NCBI RefSeq assembly: GCF_033807715.1
Contig: NC_084596.1
Span: 38,356,958-38,420,957, forward strand
Reading direction: 5' to 3'
Length of the DNA: 64,000 nt
From: Cololabis saira
Taxonomy: Eukaryota; Chordata; Actinopteri; Beloniformes; Belonidae
Made by a program: the position numbers and the translations under genes. Of this stretch, positions 11,736 through 21,181 are shown one piece after another. Each line of letters starts with the position of its first letter. The first letter of the stretch is position 1. The notes beneath the pieces are model-generated. The model made no database searches and had not been told where the DNA came from. It worked only from the letters and a program-made list of their open reading frames with translations.

Positions 11736-12057
11736 CCTCATATTTTATTTTATTTTTTTTAAGGTTTTAACTCTGCAGGAGCTAATTTTGTTTTCGTTTT
11801 TGTATCTAGCTTTACAGTCGAAAGCATCTCCTTTCGAGAATGGCTTCCTTTGAAGCCAGCACGGCTGTTTCCATCGTTTGGGGATGGGATCATCTAATGT
11901 GCGTTGGGTGGGTGGGCGGGGGTTATGGGATGTTGGCTTTTTGTCTCTGTAGGTATGTATATACTCCTGAGTTTTGTTTGTTTTGGTTTTCCCTTTTACC
12001 TTTTTTCCTCATATCTCCTCTGGTGGTGGGTGAGTCGGTCTTATTTTCTCTCAGAGA

Positions 12058-15000
12058 ATGCCTATGAGCGATCGTAATCTGCGCAAGCCTGATACTGGAT
12101 CAAACATTACATTCACTAGCTGGAATGTTAAAGGTGTGAATAATCCAATTAAGCGATCAAAGATTTTTTCACATTTGAAACGCTTAGACACTGACATAGC
12201 TTTCCTTCAGGAAACTCATTTGCGAAATAAAGATCATTTCAGACTCAAACGAGCTTGGGTGGGTGATATTTTTCATTCAAATTTTGATTCTAGGTCTAGA
12301 GGAGTAGCAATTTTGATCAACAAAAGAGTCAATTTCTCCGTCTCCAGGACAATATCTGATAAGAATGGTAGATATCTTATTGTTGCGGGCACTCTATACT
12401 GTAACCCTGTATTGTTGGTGAATATATATGCCCCTAATTTTGATGACCCCAATTTTACGGATAGGCTGTTTGGCAACCTCCCTTTCTTAAATACGCATAT
12501 TACAATACTGGGCGGTGATCTGAATTGTGTTATTAATCCTTCTTTGGACCGTTCGAATCCTCGTACTTTGACTCAATCCTCTATGTCAAAATCTATTACC
12601 GATTTTACAGTCAAGAACGGGCTTGTTGATCCGTGGACGTTCTCACATCCTGGAGATAAGGAATTCTCTTTTTTTTCTCAAGTACATCAGTCATATTCAC
12701 GTATTGACTATTTTTTTGTTGATGGCTCTCTTCTCCCCAAAGTTACTTCTGTCATATACCACCCAATTGTTATTTCGGATCACGCCCCTCTAACTTTGAA
12801 TATAACATGGTCTGAGCGCCCCCGTTTTTCTTCTCCCTGGAGGTTTAATCCATTGCTTTTATCCGACGATGCATTTAATGTTTCTATATCTGCTTCAATA
12901 GATGATTTCATTGCACTAAACAAAACAGACTCTACCAGTTTTTCGCTAGTATGGGAATCACTCAAAGCATATTTGCGAGGACAGATTATCTCTTATTCAG
13001 CATACGCCAGTAAAATCCGCAGGGCTAAATTACAGGAGCTCACATCTAAAATTCAGGACACAGACAGACTAAACTCAGTTAACCCAAGTCCGAGTTTACT
13101 GAAACAACGGCTTGATTTGCAGTCAAAATTCGATCTTATAGCGACAGCCGATTCTGAACGGCTCCTATTACGCGCTCATGCCAACTATTATGAACACGGC
13201 GATAAACCAAGCAGGTTATTGGCTCACCAATTAAAAAGGCAAGCAACGTCGAGACTGATTCCCAGCATTAGAGATTCTAATGGCACACTTACCACCGATC
13301 CAATCGCCATCAACACAATTTTTAAGTCATACTACTCCTCTCTCTATGAGTCAGAATCTCCACTTGACACAGCAGAAATGACCTCCTTTCTTGATAATAT
13401 CACTGTCCCTACTATTAATTTGGATGTGGCTAATGGCCTCGATGCTCCTTTCAGCTTGCAAGAAATTGCTGCCGCCATTGAAGCTACGCAAAGCAACAAG
13501 GCCCCTGGTCCCGATGGGTTCGGAGCTGAGTTTTTCAAAAAATTCAAAGACAAATTAGCCCCCCTTTTACTTTCAATGTACAATGAGTCCCTTGATCATG
13601 GCTCATTGCCTCCCTCTTTAATGCAGGCGTCCATTGCCCTCCTTTTGAAGAAGGACAAGGACCCTGAATCATGCACTTCTTACAGGCCCTTGTCTTTACT
13701 GAATGTGGATGTCAAAATTTTAGCCAAAGCGCTAGCAATTCGTCTTGATAAGATCCTTCCTAGCATCATATCTGAGGAGCAGAATGGTTTCATCAAGGGA
13801 CGCCAGCTCTTTTATAATGTTCGTACACTTCTTAATGTGATTCTCTCTAAAGATTCTTCTCCACTCCCTGAAGTTGTTATCGCAATTGATGCTGAAAAAG
13901 CGTTTGATCGTGTCGAATTTAACTATCTTTTTGCAACACTTCATAAATTCGGATTTGGACACAGGTTTATATCGTGGATTAGACTTCTTTACACTTCCCC
14001 TCAGGCCAGCATTCACACCAATGACAACTACTCCACTTATTTTACATTATCACGTGGCACGAGACAGGGCTGCCCTCTCTCCCCTTTGCTATTCGCTCTA
14101 TCCGTCGAACCACTTTCAATTGCTCTAAGAACTCTTCCTCTATTTCGCGGAGTCTCTAGGTCCAATGTGGAACTCAAATTGTCACTTTATGCAGACGACC
14201 TCCTTTTATATGTATCTGACCCTTTAACCAGCATTGCACCAATATTATCTCTGTTGAAGAATTATGGATCCTTCTCCGGCTATAAGGTCAATCTTAACAA
14301 GTGTGAATGCTTCCCCATAAACTCCTCTGCTTTACAACTCAAACAATCTGATATCCCCTTTAAACTCAGCCCGTCGGGCTTTAGATACTTAGGGATTAAT
14401 GTGACCCGCACTCTGCCCTCTCTTTTCACCGCTAATTTTTCCTCACTGGTAACTCAAGTGAAGGCGGACTTACAGAGGTGGAACTCCCTACCACTGTCGC
14501 TGATAGGAAGAATTAACACAGTGAAAATGACTGTATTGCCTAAATTTCTTTTTTTGTTCCAATGCACTCCTTTATTTCTACCAAAATCTTTTTTTAAATC
14601 ACTTGACCAAATTGTTTCCAACTTTTTATGGGCCGGTAAGACACCCAGAGTGAGGTATTCGCTTCTCCAAAAATTTAAATTTAATGGGGGTCTAGCACTA
14701 CCAAACTTTATGCTTTACTATTGGTCAGCGCATATTCACAAACTAATTTATTGGCTTCAGTCTCCTGAGTTATTATGGTGCAGATTGGAGGCTCAGTCAC
14801 TCTCTTCATCCTCTGTAACGGCCCTACTCTCCTCCTCTTTACCATTGAATCCCTCTAAGTTTACAAATAGCCCTGTGGTGCTTTCCTCCCTTAAGATTTG
14901 GTCACAGTTTAGGCGCCACTTTAAATTTGCTTCTCCATCCATCTATACACCTGTTACTAAGAATCATCTGTTCCCTCCATCACTAATAGACACCACTTTT

Positions 15001-15879
15001 ATGATTTGGTACAACCGGGGCATTAAGCACTTCAGGGATCTATATAAGGATGGTATCTTTTCCACATTCTCAGATCTGAGGTCAAAGTTCAATTTGCCTG
15101 CCTCCCATTTGTTTCGCTACTTCCAGCTTCGACACTGCGCCTCTGCTTTGTTTCCATGCTTCCCTTCCCTTCCTGCGAACCAACCGTGGGATGATCTTCT
15201 AACTATGAAACTCAGTCAAAAGTCTCTGATATCTAAGATATATGCACTGTGTATGACATTTGATGATCATTCTGTAGATAAAGCTCGGGAGGGTTGGGGA
15301 CGAGAGTTGGGCCTTGACTTCACAGGGGAGCTGTGGGATAAAGCTATCCGTAGCATACGATCTAGCACGCCTTGCGCTAGATTAGAACTTATTCAATTTA
15401 AGGTGCTGCATAGAGCCCACCTATCAAAATCCCGATTATCGGAAATATATCCGAATGTTGCAGACTTATGCGACAGATGCCAGGGTTCTCCCTGCAATTT
15501 AAGTCATATGTTTTTCTCCTGTCCTAGGTTACAGAAATTTTGGAGTGATTATTCTGTGATCATGTCTAAAGTTCTGGGTAAAAAAGTTGTTATGGCCCCT
15601 CTCTAAGCAATATTCGGACTCACTGTCGACTCCTCACATATCAGCCACACACAGTCAGAAGTATTGGCTTTCACATCCCTTTTAGCAAGACGTCGTATCT
15701 TACTTTTATGGAAATCCCCCAGGCCCCCGTCTATTTCTATTTGGCTTAGTGATGTTATGTTTTTTATTAAATTGGAGAAGGTGAGATACTCTGTAAAAGG
15801 CAACTCAGCTAAATTCATTCACAAATGGCAATCGTTCATAGACCACTTCACCGCGTTGAAGACTCTACCCACCGACTGA
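12058..15879 (+). pseudogene. LINE ORF2, endonuclease-reverse transcriptase, one in-frame stop
   Basis: ORF2 nicks target DNA and copies the element RNA into it. From ATG 12058 the frame is open for 1182 codons, meets TAA at 15604-15606, then stays open in the same frame to a stop at 15877-15879, a total of about 1273 codons, normal for L1/Tx1 elements. Domains: apurinic-type endonuclease with SWNVKG (21-26), QETHL (51-55), GGDLNCV (152-158) and SDHAPL (240-245); reverse transcriptase with APGPDG (482-487), IDAEKAFDRV (catalytic Asp 611), RQGCPLSP and YADD (711-714); a C-terminal Cys/His knuckle with C1138, C1141, C1146, H1150 and C1155. After the stop the frame continues LLARRRILLLWKSP and ends KTLPTD, a normal family ending, so the TAA is a point nonsense mutation. 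The missing ~90 residues make activity unlikely. Confidence 0.92.
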
Positions 15880-16022
15880 CCCCACCCCCTCCCTTAATTT
15901 TCTTTTCATCTCCTTAATTTGTTTTTTTTTATGTTTTATTTATTTCCAGTTTCATTTCTTGCTCATCTGTTTATTTAATTTTTAACGCTACAGAGACTCT
16001 GTTCCTTTGTTAGGTTTTGTGT

Positions 16023-16025
<3 letters not shown>

Positions 16026-16055
<30 letters not shown>
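16026..16055. repeat. Poly-A run inside the LINE 3' UTR
   Basis: About 30 consecutive A, followed by about 75 bases of unique 3' UTR and a second A-rich tail ending at 16148. Confidence 0.9.
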
Positions 16056-16056
<1 letters not shown>

Positions 16057-16347
16057 AGACAATGTATAATGCGTCTGTTCGACTACACGTTTCCATGTGT
16101 TAAGTGTATGTTGTTTCTTATAAAAAGATCAATAAAAAAAAAAAAAAAGAATTTGATTATTATTTGTGTGTGTCTGTGTGTGTGTGCGTGCGGCGTTCAT
16201 GTCCGTTACCGCTGTTAAATCTGTTGCTGAATTGCTACACTACACTACATGACATTCAGCACCCACCAGCAAAAACATAATTCGGCGCCTATGGCTCCTG
16301 CAACAAGCAGAAAAAGAAAACACCCACACACACTACGGCATGTAACA

Positions 16348-17599
16348 GCCATGCTTTCTCGTATCATTGTTTTGAGGGGTGAAATGAGAGATATTGTAGG
16401 CTGGGCTTCTTCACACAGCACAGTGGTAGCTTTTTTAATTGGTGTGAGAAGTTTTACAATGTCCTCAGCATTTCCAATGTCCGTTGTGTCTAAAGTGTTA
16501 ACATCACGTCCCTTGGGTCTTAGTTCATCACCCAGAAAGGCTGCAGCAACTGCTTGTCGTTGCTCCAAGTAAGGCTCAGTCATGTCGAGTGAACTGTTCC
16601 TGAGCAAGGCCCTTACCCTTCGAGTAACTACATCCACGATAGGTTTGTGCACTGGAAGGTTTAATAGTTTTTGTTTACTGGTCAGCACAGCTGTGGTTGT
16701 TGAAATGCTACACGTCTAATTCTAACAAGAAGGCAGCTCACAGAGTTTACCTTTAAACCCGCCTGGGAAACCAGGTTTAATGTGTGTGCAAAACACTTCA
16801 TGTGTGGAGACACCCCAGCCTCTTTTACTGCTACTTTCATGTTTCTTGCATTGTCTGTTACAACAGCAATTCCTGTGTGATTATTATTCATGTCAAGTTC
16901 CCACTCTTTGACGGCAGATTTTAACACTTCGGCTATGTTGGTTCCAGTGTGTGATTCAAAGAGAGCCCGCGTCTGTAGAACAAAACTTTTCATCTCCCAT
17001 TCAGTCGTCAAAGCAACGGCTGTTATTGTCCCGTAACTCTGTTGCTCTTGAAGTCCATCCATCAGTGCTAAGTGAGATGCACTCTGACTGTTTAAGGCTC
17101 TGAATTACATCAGCTTTGGTCTCTTTGTGGAGGGCAGGGAACACGGTTTGGCAAAAATGTGCTTGTGATGGCATTTTATATTTAGGCTCCAGCTTAGCCA
17201 CCACCCTTTCTGAACCCCACACCTTTCACAGTTGTAAAAGGATGCAAATCACTCGCTGTATATTTTGCGATGTTTTTTGTTATCTCTTGAGCCTTTGAGC
17301 TGTTTCGAGGCAGCACTGTTGTAAATGCTTCATGTTCGAGTTTTTTGACCCGACTGGACCTTAACACATTCTTCAAACATTTCGGTGTGGTGGGTTATCA
17401 AATTACTTCTCATGTTGCTCGTATTTGCAGAGTTGTACCACACTTTGCACTGGCAGTGTTTGCATACTGCCTGTTGCTTGTCCGTCACCTTTTCTCCTTT
17501 CTCGCTTCTTGACACGGCAAAACCAAAATGCTTCCACACCTTAGGCTTAAAAGCCGCTGGGGCATGCACAATCTCTATATCGTTATCCTGCGTATCCAT
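16348..17599 (-). pseudogene. hAT transposase relic, N-terminal two thirds (BED finger and catalytic core)
   Basis: Read on the - strand from the ATG at 17599, this begins with a BED zinc finger: the WKHFGF motif, a CKHC pair, then a histidine pair in the word LITHHTEMF. Further on, in other frames, come STDGWTS (first catalytic Asp near 17062) and VVTDNARN (second Asp near 16855), followed by the CFAHTLNLV motif typical of hAT transposases and a region ending LISPLKTMIRESMA near 16350. The frame changes at about 17350, 17200, 17050 and 16690, so at least four indels have broken it. These transposases cut and paste their own element; this copy cannot make a full protein. The coding sense stops at the GCCAT at 16348-16352, where the nested insert joins. 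Confidence 0.85.
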
Positions 17600-17877
17600 A
17601 CTGTGCTCACCACCTCGCCGCCTTCTGCCATGTGTTGCTCTTCATTTCTGTGCGGTCTGTGCGCGCTCTCATTGGCTCACACAGGCGACTGACCGATGAC
17701 GCAGACGCAAAGGATCATGGTCTATGTAGTTTACCATGCTGTGCTCTGCCAGAGTGGACTAAAAACTATCATTTTTACTTCAAGACTTACGATTTAATAC
17801 CATGACAAGACCACAAAGATATCGCAGCATTTTTACTATTGCGATATCGCCAATATTGTTACACCCCTAGTAATAAT

Positions 17878-20240
17878 CCTAAAAGCCCACCATCAAAAGG
17901 AGACACACACAGGTTTTTCATGAAATTCACAGTCTAAGGTCTAGAGGCATGGTGTGATAAAACGAGTTTGAACTAAAGATAAAAGTAAGTGATGTGGTTT
18001 TCTTTTTAACAGCGTATCAAGCCAGTGTGGTATGCCAAAATAGTGGCTAGCACTCTCATTTTACTGCAAGAAACTTACTGACATTTGTGGTATTTGTGAA
18101 ATTTGTAGGGTTTTCCTGCATCTGAATATGTTGTCTAAGGGTGCCGTGGTCCACGCATGTTATGTTTACTGGAGATTCTGTACTGACGTAGATGTAAGCA
18201 TGTGTTAGTATGGCGTATGAGGCCGCATCAAAAATGAATACATCTATGGTACTGAACATGTCAAACCGCTTCAATGGCAGTGAAGCATCAAAAAGCTGTG
18301 TTGTTTGATACCTAATTCTGATAACTTGTAGCAACACCATCACTATGCTGTCTAACACTCAGTGACGTGCCACAGTCTCACCTCTCCAATTATCCAATCT
18401 CGACATGACAAATCAGCACAAGTTTCAAACAAGCTTCTGAAAACACGATTAGCATGCTCCAGTGCAGCCTGCGGTGGAGAAATCAACTCAGAGGATTTGT
18501 CATCACTTGTTGATTGTGTCATTCAATCCGTGATGTCATCTGTTTTGAGCATACAGTAAATGATTGTCTGATTCTGCTACTGTGAAAATATATATGTGAA
18601 AAACAGCTTTTCGAGTCAACCGTAGCAGAAGTTAAACTGAGTTGCTTTTCCTTTTTTTTGGTTGTGGAAGTAAAACCCAATCTTTAGTTTATTTTTCTTT
18701 TTGAGTTGGAAAATAAGGCTGTGTAAATGTTCTATGCCAGAAGAGAGATGTGACTGTGTGTAATACTGAGCTTCGCAATCTAAGGACCAGGATCAGATCC
18801 AAAGGTCATCTGAGCCATAGTTTTGGTTATTTGCAATAAAAACCTTAAACCAGTGAATAAGAGCAGACAGCTACTGATGTCAAATGGAGCTTAAACATAA
18901 CTCAATTTATACAGCATTCGGTCATTTGTGTATCATTGAAAAGTAATTTAAAAATAAGTTGCATATTTTTCTAATATTAATATCTAAGGTAAGGCTGTTG
19001 TAATTATAAAGAAATTGCACACTATTCATGTTAAAGGTTTGAGCCTGGCATTCCCCATCAGGTTGTAATTGATAACTCTTAGCAGAGAGGACTCGTGAAT
19101 CTTGACTCATTAAGAGATTGTGTAAGTGACAAATGCTCCTTTTTACTGTGTGAAATGTAATTAAAGCAACATCAGTGTTAGATTCATAAGATTTTTACTC
19201 TTAAATAGGTAACAAATTAATATTGCATCCAGGTGGCAAGATAATGATTTTCCGTCTTTACTTTCTGCATCTCCATGGCCTCATGTTTTTTGGATCTCTT
19301 GTTTAAATCAAAATGATTTTGACTTAACTTTCTTTGTTGCTGTACTTTATCATGGAAATTATTAAATCTCTTTCATAATTTTTCAAAAACATTTTATCAT
19401 CAAAATAGATCATGTATTGGTTGCCCTGATTACAAATATCAAGTACAAGAATCAAATATATCACTGATATTTATTAAAATCACAAAGTTGTTTCTGGTTT
19501 CTTAAAACGTTGACATACACTTGTAATGTGTAAATGTACTTCAGAAGATTTACTGATGTGCTTCTTTAATTGGTCGGTGAAAAGACTTTTATCTTCTATT
19601 AAAATGTAAAAAGATATGTCTGCTTTCATCAAATATTCTGAGTTTATGTCAACCTGATCATTTGAACTTTACTTTGGTGGCCCACTTTTGTCCCACGTTT
19701 GTCACAGTTTTATTTCCACCTCAACATTCATACAGACTCATTTGCATCACCTGAGTTCGGAGTCATTTTAAATGGTATAAAACACTAAAAAAAGGTTCAT
19801 ACAACCGTGCACTTTGTGACACTTCCAAGCGTAGATTTGTATTCATCTTTGTTCAGTAAATGTGAACATCGTGATGAACACGGCGGGCTTTTTACTGAAT
19901 ACTAATGTGCTGCTGCAATAAGGACGTGTGTCAAAGGTGAGTAGCAGCAAGGTGAGATGAGGATGAGTCACCAACAAGAGCCTGTCTGACAGCCGAGCTG
20001 AGTAATTTCTCCTCATTTTCAGTCTGTACTTTTATTATAATGTGTTTAAAAATCAGCCAAGTTAATTAGCTAAACAGAACAGGTTTAGGACAAAGTGACT
20101 CTGCAGCATAGTGGTGCTTGAAGGCTCATCCAAACCTTTCAGAGGGAATATTGAAAGTTATTTTGGATTAATCTATAAATGTTTCAGTCTTAGGGGTAGC
20201 TTTTATTGTAATATACTGTAGCAAAGTATAACACATATTC
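17878..20240. other. Non-coding stretch, no gene recognised
   Basis: AT-rich sequence between the hAT stack and the palindromic element. Only short chance-like open frames are present, and no BRINP exon, RNA gene or bounded mobile element is visible. Confidence 0.5.
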
Positions 20241-21181
20241 TATGGAGGATTTTTTGTGCCAAAATTAAATAAATAAATACATCATTAATTAATTAAAATG
20301 GGAATGAAATATATCATTAATTAATTAAATGTGTCATTAATTAATTAAAATTAGAATGAAATATGTCATTAATTAATTAAAATACAATTCATTTTAAGTA
20401 AAAATATATATTTATTATTTCAGCATTTAAATAATTAATGACACATTTAATTAATGATTTCGTGTTGCGTGTGAATCATGAAATGTAAAACTGCATTTAA
20501 TTAATTAATGACACATTTAATTAATGATTTTGTGTTGCTGAATCATGAAATGTAAATGTAAAACTGTCAGTTTCACTCGTCAAACTCAGTGGGCGGATTC
20601 CAAACACCTCATTGGTTCCCCTGCACATCAAGTCAAGATGGGAAAGTGCAGAAATAACTCCAACAACTTCGAGCAGTTCCTCTGCTTTACATGCTACATG
20701 CTCGGGGTCAGCAGGTCCTGCTTCCACATACTCTGCAAGGTCGAAGATATCGCTCACCAACTCTCTACAAAGTTCACGAAAATCCTCCAAACTCACAGCT
20801 GTCATGTTTAGAAAATCCAAAGCAGTGGATTCCACTAGATTTGCGTTAGCCCCGCCCACTGAGTTTGACGAGTGAAACTGAGTTTTACATTTTTGCAACA
20901 CAAAATCATTAATTAAATGTGTCATTAATTAATTAAATGCAGTTTTACATTTCATGATTCACACGCAACACGAAATCATGTCATTAATTAATTAAATGCT
21001 GAAATAATAAATATATATTTTTACTTAAAATGAATTGTATTTTAATTAATTAATGACATATTTAATTCTAATTTTAATTAATTAATGACACATTTAATTA
21101 ATTAATGATATATTTCATTCCCATTTTAATTAATTAATGATGTATTTATTTATTTAATTTTGGCACAAAAAATCCTCCATA
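20241..21181. mobile_element. Long palindromic MITE-like element with an open-frame loop
   Basis: The left arm starts tatggaggattttttgtgcc and the right arm ends ggcacaaaaaatcctccata. The arms are inverted copies over roughly 350 bases, rich in the word cattaattaatt, and end with cactcgtcaaactcagtggg at 20574 and its inverse at about 20852-20874. Between them is a 255-base loop (20597-20851). If the duplication is TA, the element resembles a Tc1/mariner MITE with the end TGGAGGATTTTTTG. The hexamer atattc also flanks both sides (20235-20240, 21182-21187), so the target rule is unsettled. Confidence 0.8.
20521..20805 (-). CDS. Unrecognised open frame in the loop of the palindromic element
   Basis: A 94-residue frame from the ATG at 20803-20805, open upstream for 40 more codons. 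I do not recognise the protein. The part encoded by the loop (about 70 residues) starts MTAVSLEDFRELCREL and continues with an acidic, helix-prone stretch (DIFDLAEYVEAG, CKAEELLEVVGVI). It is richer in GC than the AT-rich arms and is free of stops. The last ~25 residues are read through the right-hand arm sequence and look like by-products. It may be a captured gene fragment, a small element-encoded protein or chance. Confidence 0.3.
   Translation of the reverse strand: MTAVSLEDFRELCRELVSDIFDLAEYVEAGPADPEHVACKAEELLEVVGVISALSHLDLMCRGTNEVFGIRPLSLTSETDSFTFTFHDSATQNH

Larger units (their letters stand above)
9743..16148 (+). mobile_element. Full-length L1/Tx1-type LINE with target duplication
   Basis: The 16-base word agaatttgattattat lies at 9727-9742, directly before the 5' end (gggggcttccggcttagc), and again at 16148-16163 directly after the A-rich tail. 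This is a clear target-site duplication. Between them are a ~160-base 5' leader, ORF1 (9906-10838), a 1.2-kb spacer with an internal duplication, ORF2 (12058-15879) and a short 3' UTR with an internal A run (16026-16055), AATAAA near 16131 and a terminal A tract. The complete 5' end, the clean duplication and the nearly open frames point to a recent insertion. Confidence 0.93.
8622..16293. mobile_element. DNA element with 8-bp duplication, host of the LINE
   Basis: The perfect octamer gctcctgc stands at 8614-8621 and 16294-16301. The left end is cataggcgccggaa and the right end ttcggcgcctatg, its inverse for at least 10 bases; both ends carry a gtgggtgct or agcaccc word just inside. Without the LINE (9743-16148 and one target copy) the element is about 1.25 kb. 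A short frame from the ATG at 8961 encodes an Arg-rich stretch ending RRGWVHEIL. That is faintly like the front of Harbinger transposases, but an 8-bp duplication does not fit that superfamily. The family is not recognised with confidence. Confidence 0.6.
5508..16347. mobile_element. Solo-LTR-like insert in the hAT, itself split by three insertions
   Basis: The boundaries are tgttacgaactg at 5508 and ggcatgtaaca ending at 16347. They are flanked by the 5-bp direct repeat gccat (5503-5507 and 16348-16352), the pattern TGTTAC...GTAACA with a 5-bp duplication that is usual for LTR retrotransposons. The hAT coding frame is continuous across the join when one gccat and the insert are removed. After removing the nested elements at 5694-6466, 6775-8595 and 8622-16293, about 554 bases remain, a normal solo LTR length, with no internal gag or pol sequence. 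A TGTTAC-ended DNA element is possible but less likely. Confidence 0.65.
4389..17869 (-). mobile_element. BED-type hAT DNA transposon, split by nested insertions
   Basis: The left terminus is taggggtgtaacgatat at 4389. The right terminus ends attgttacacccct(a) at 17869, its inverted counterpart. The flanking octamers ttaataac (4381-4388) and gtaataat (17870-17877) agree at 6 of 8 positions, as expected for a worn 8-bp hAT target duplication. The transposase lies on the - strand: BED finger near 17600, RNase-H-like motifs in the middle, dimerisation domain near 4800-5000. Removing the insert 5508-16347 and one target copy leaves about 2.64 kb, a normal size for an autonomous hAT with a ~650-residue transposase. 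The element is dead: its reading frame shifts several times. Confidence 0.8.

Noticed and set aside
12550..12565. gttcgaatcc, a tRNA T-arm-like word
   Set aside because: It lies in LINE ORF2, with no A-box or cloverleaf around it.
15664..15879. Separate small gene after ORF2
   Set aside because: It is in the same frame as ORF2 and has the family C-terminus; it is the part downstream of the premature TAA.
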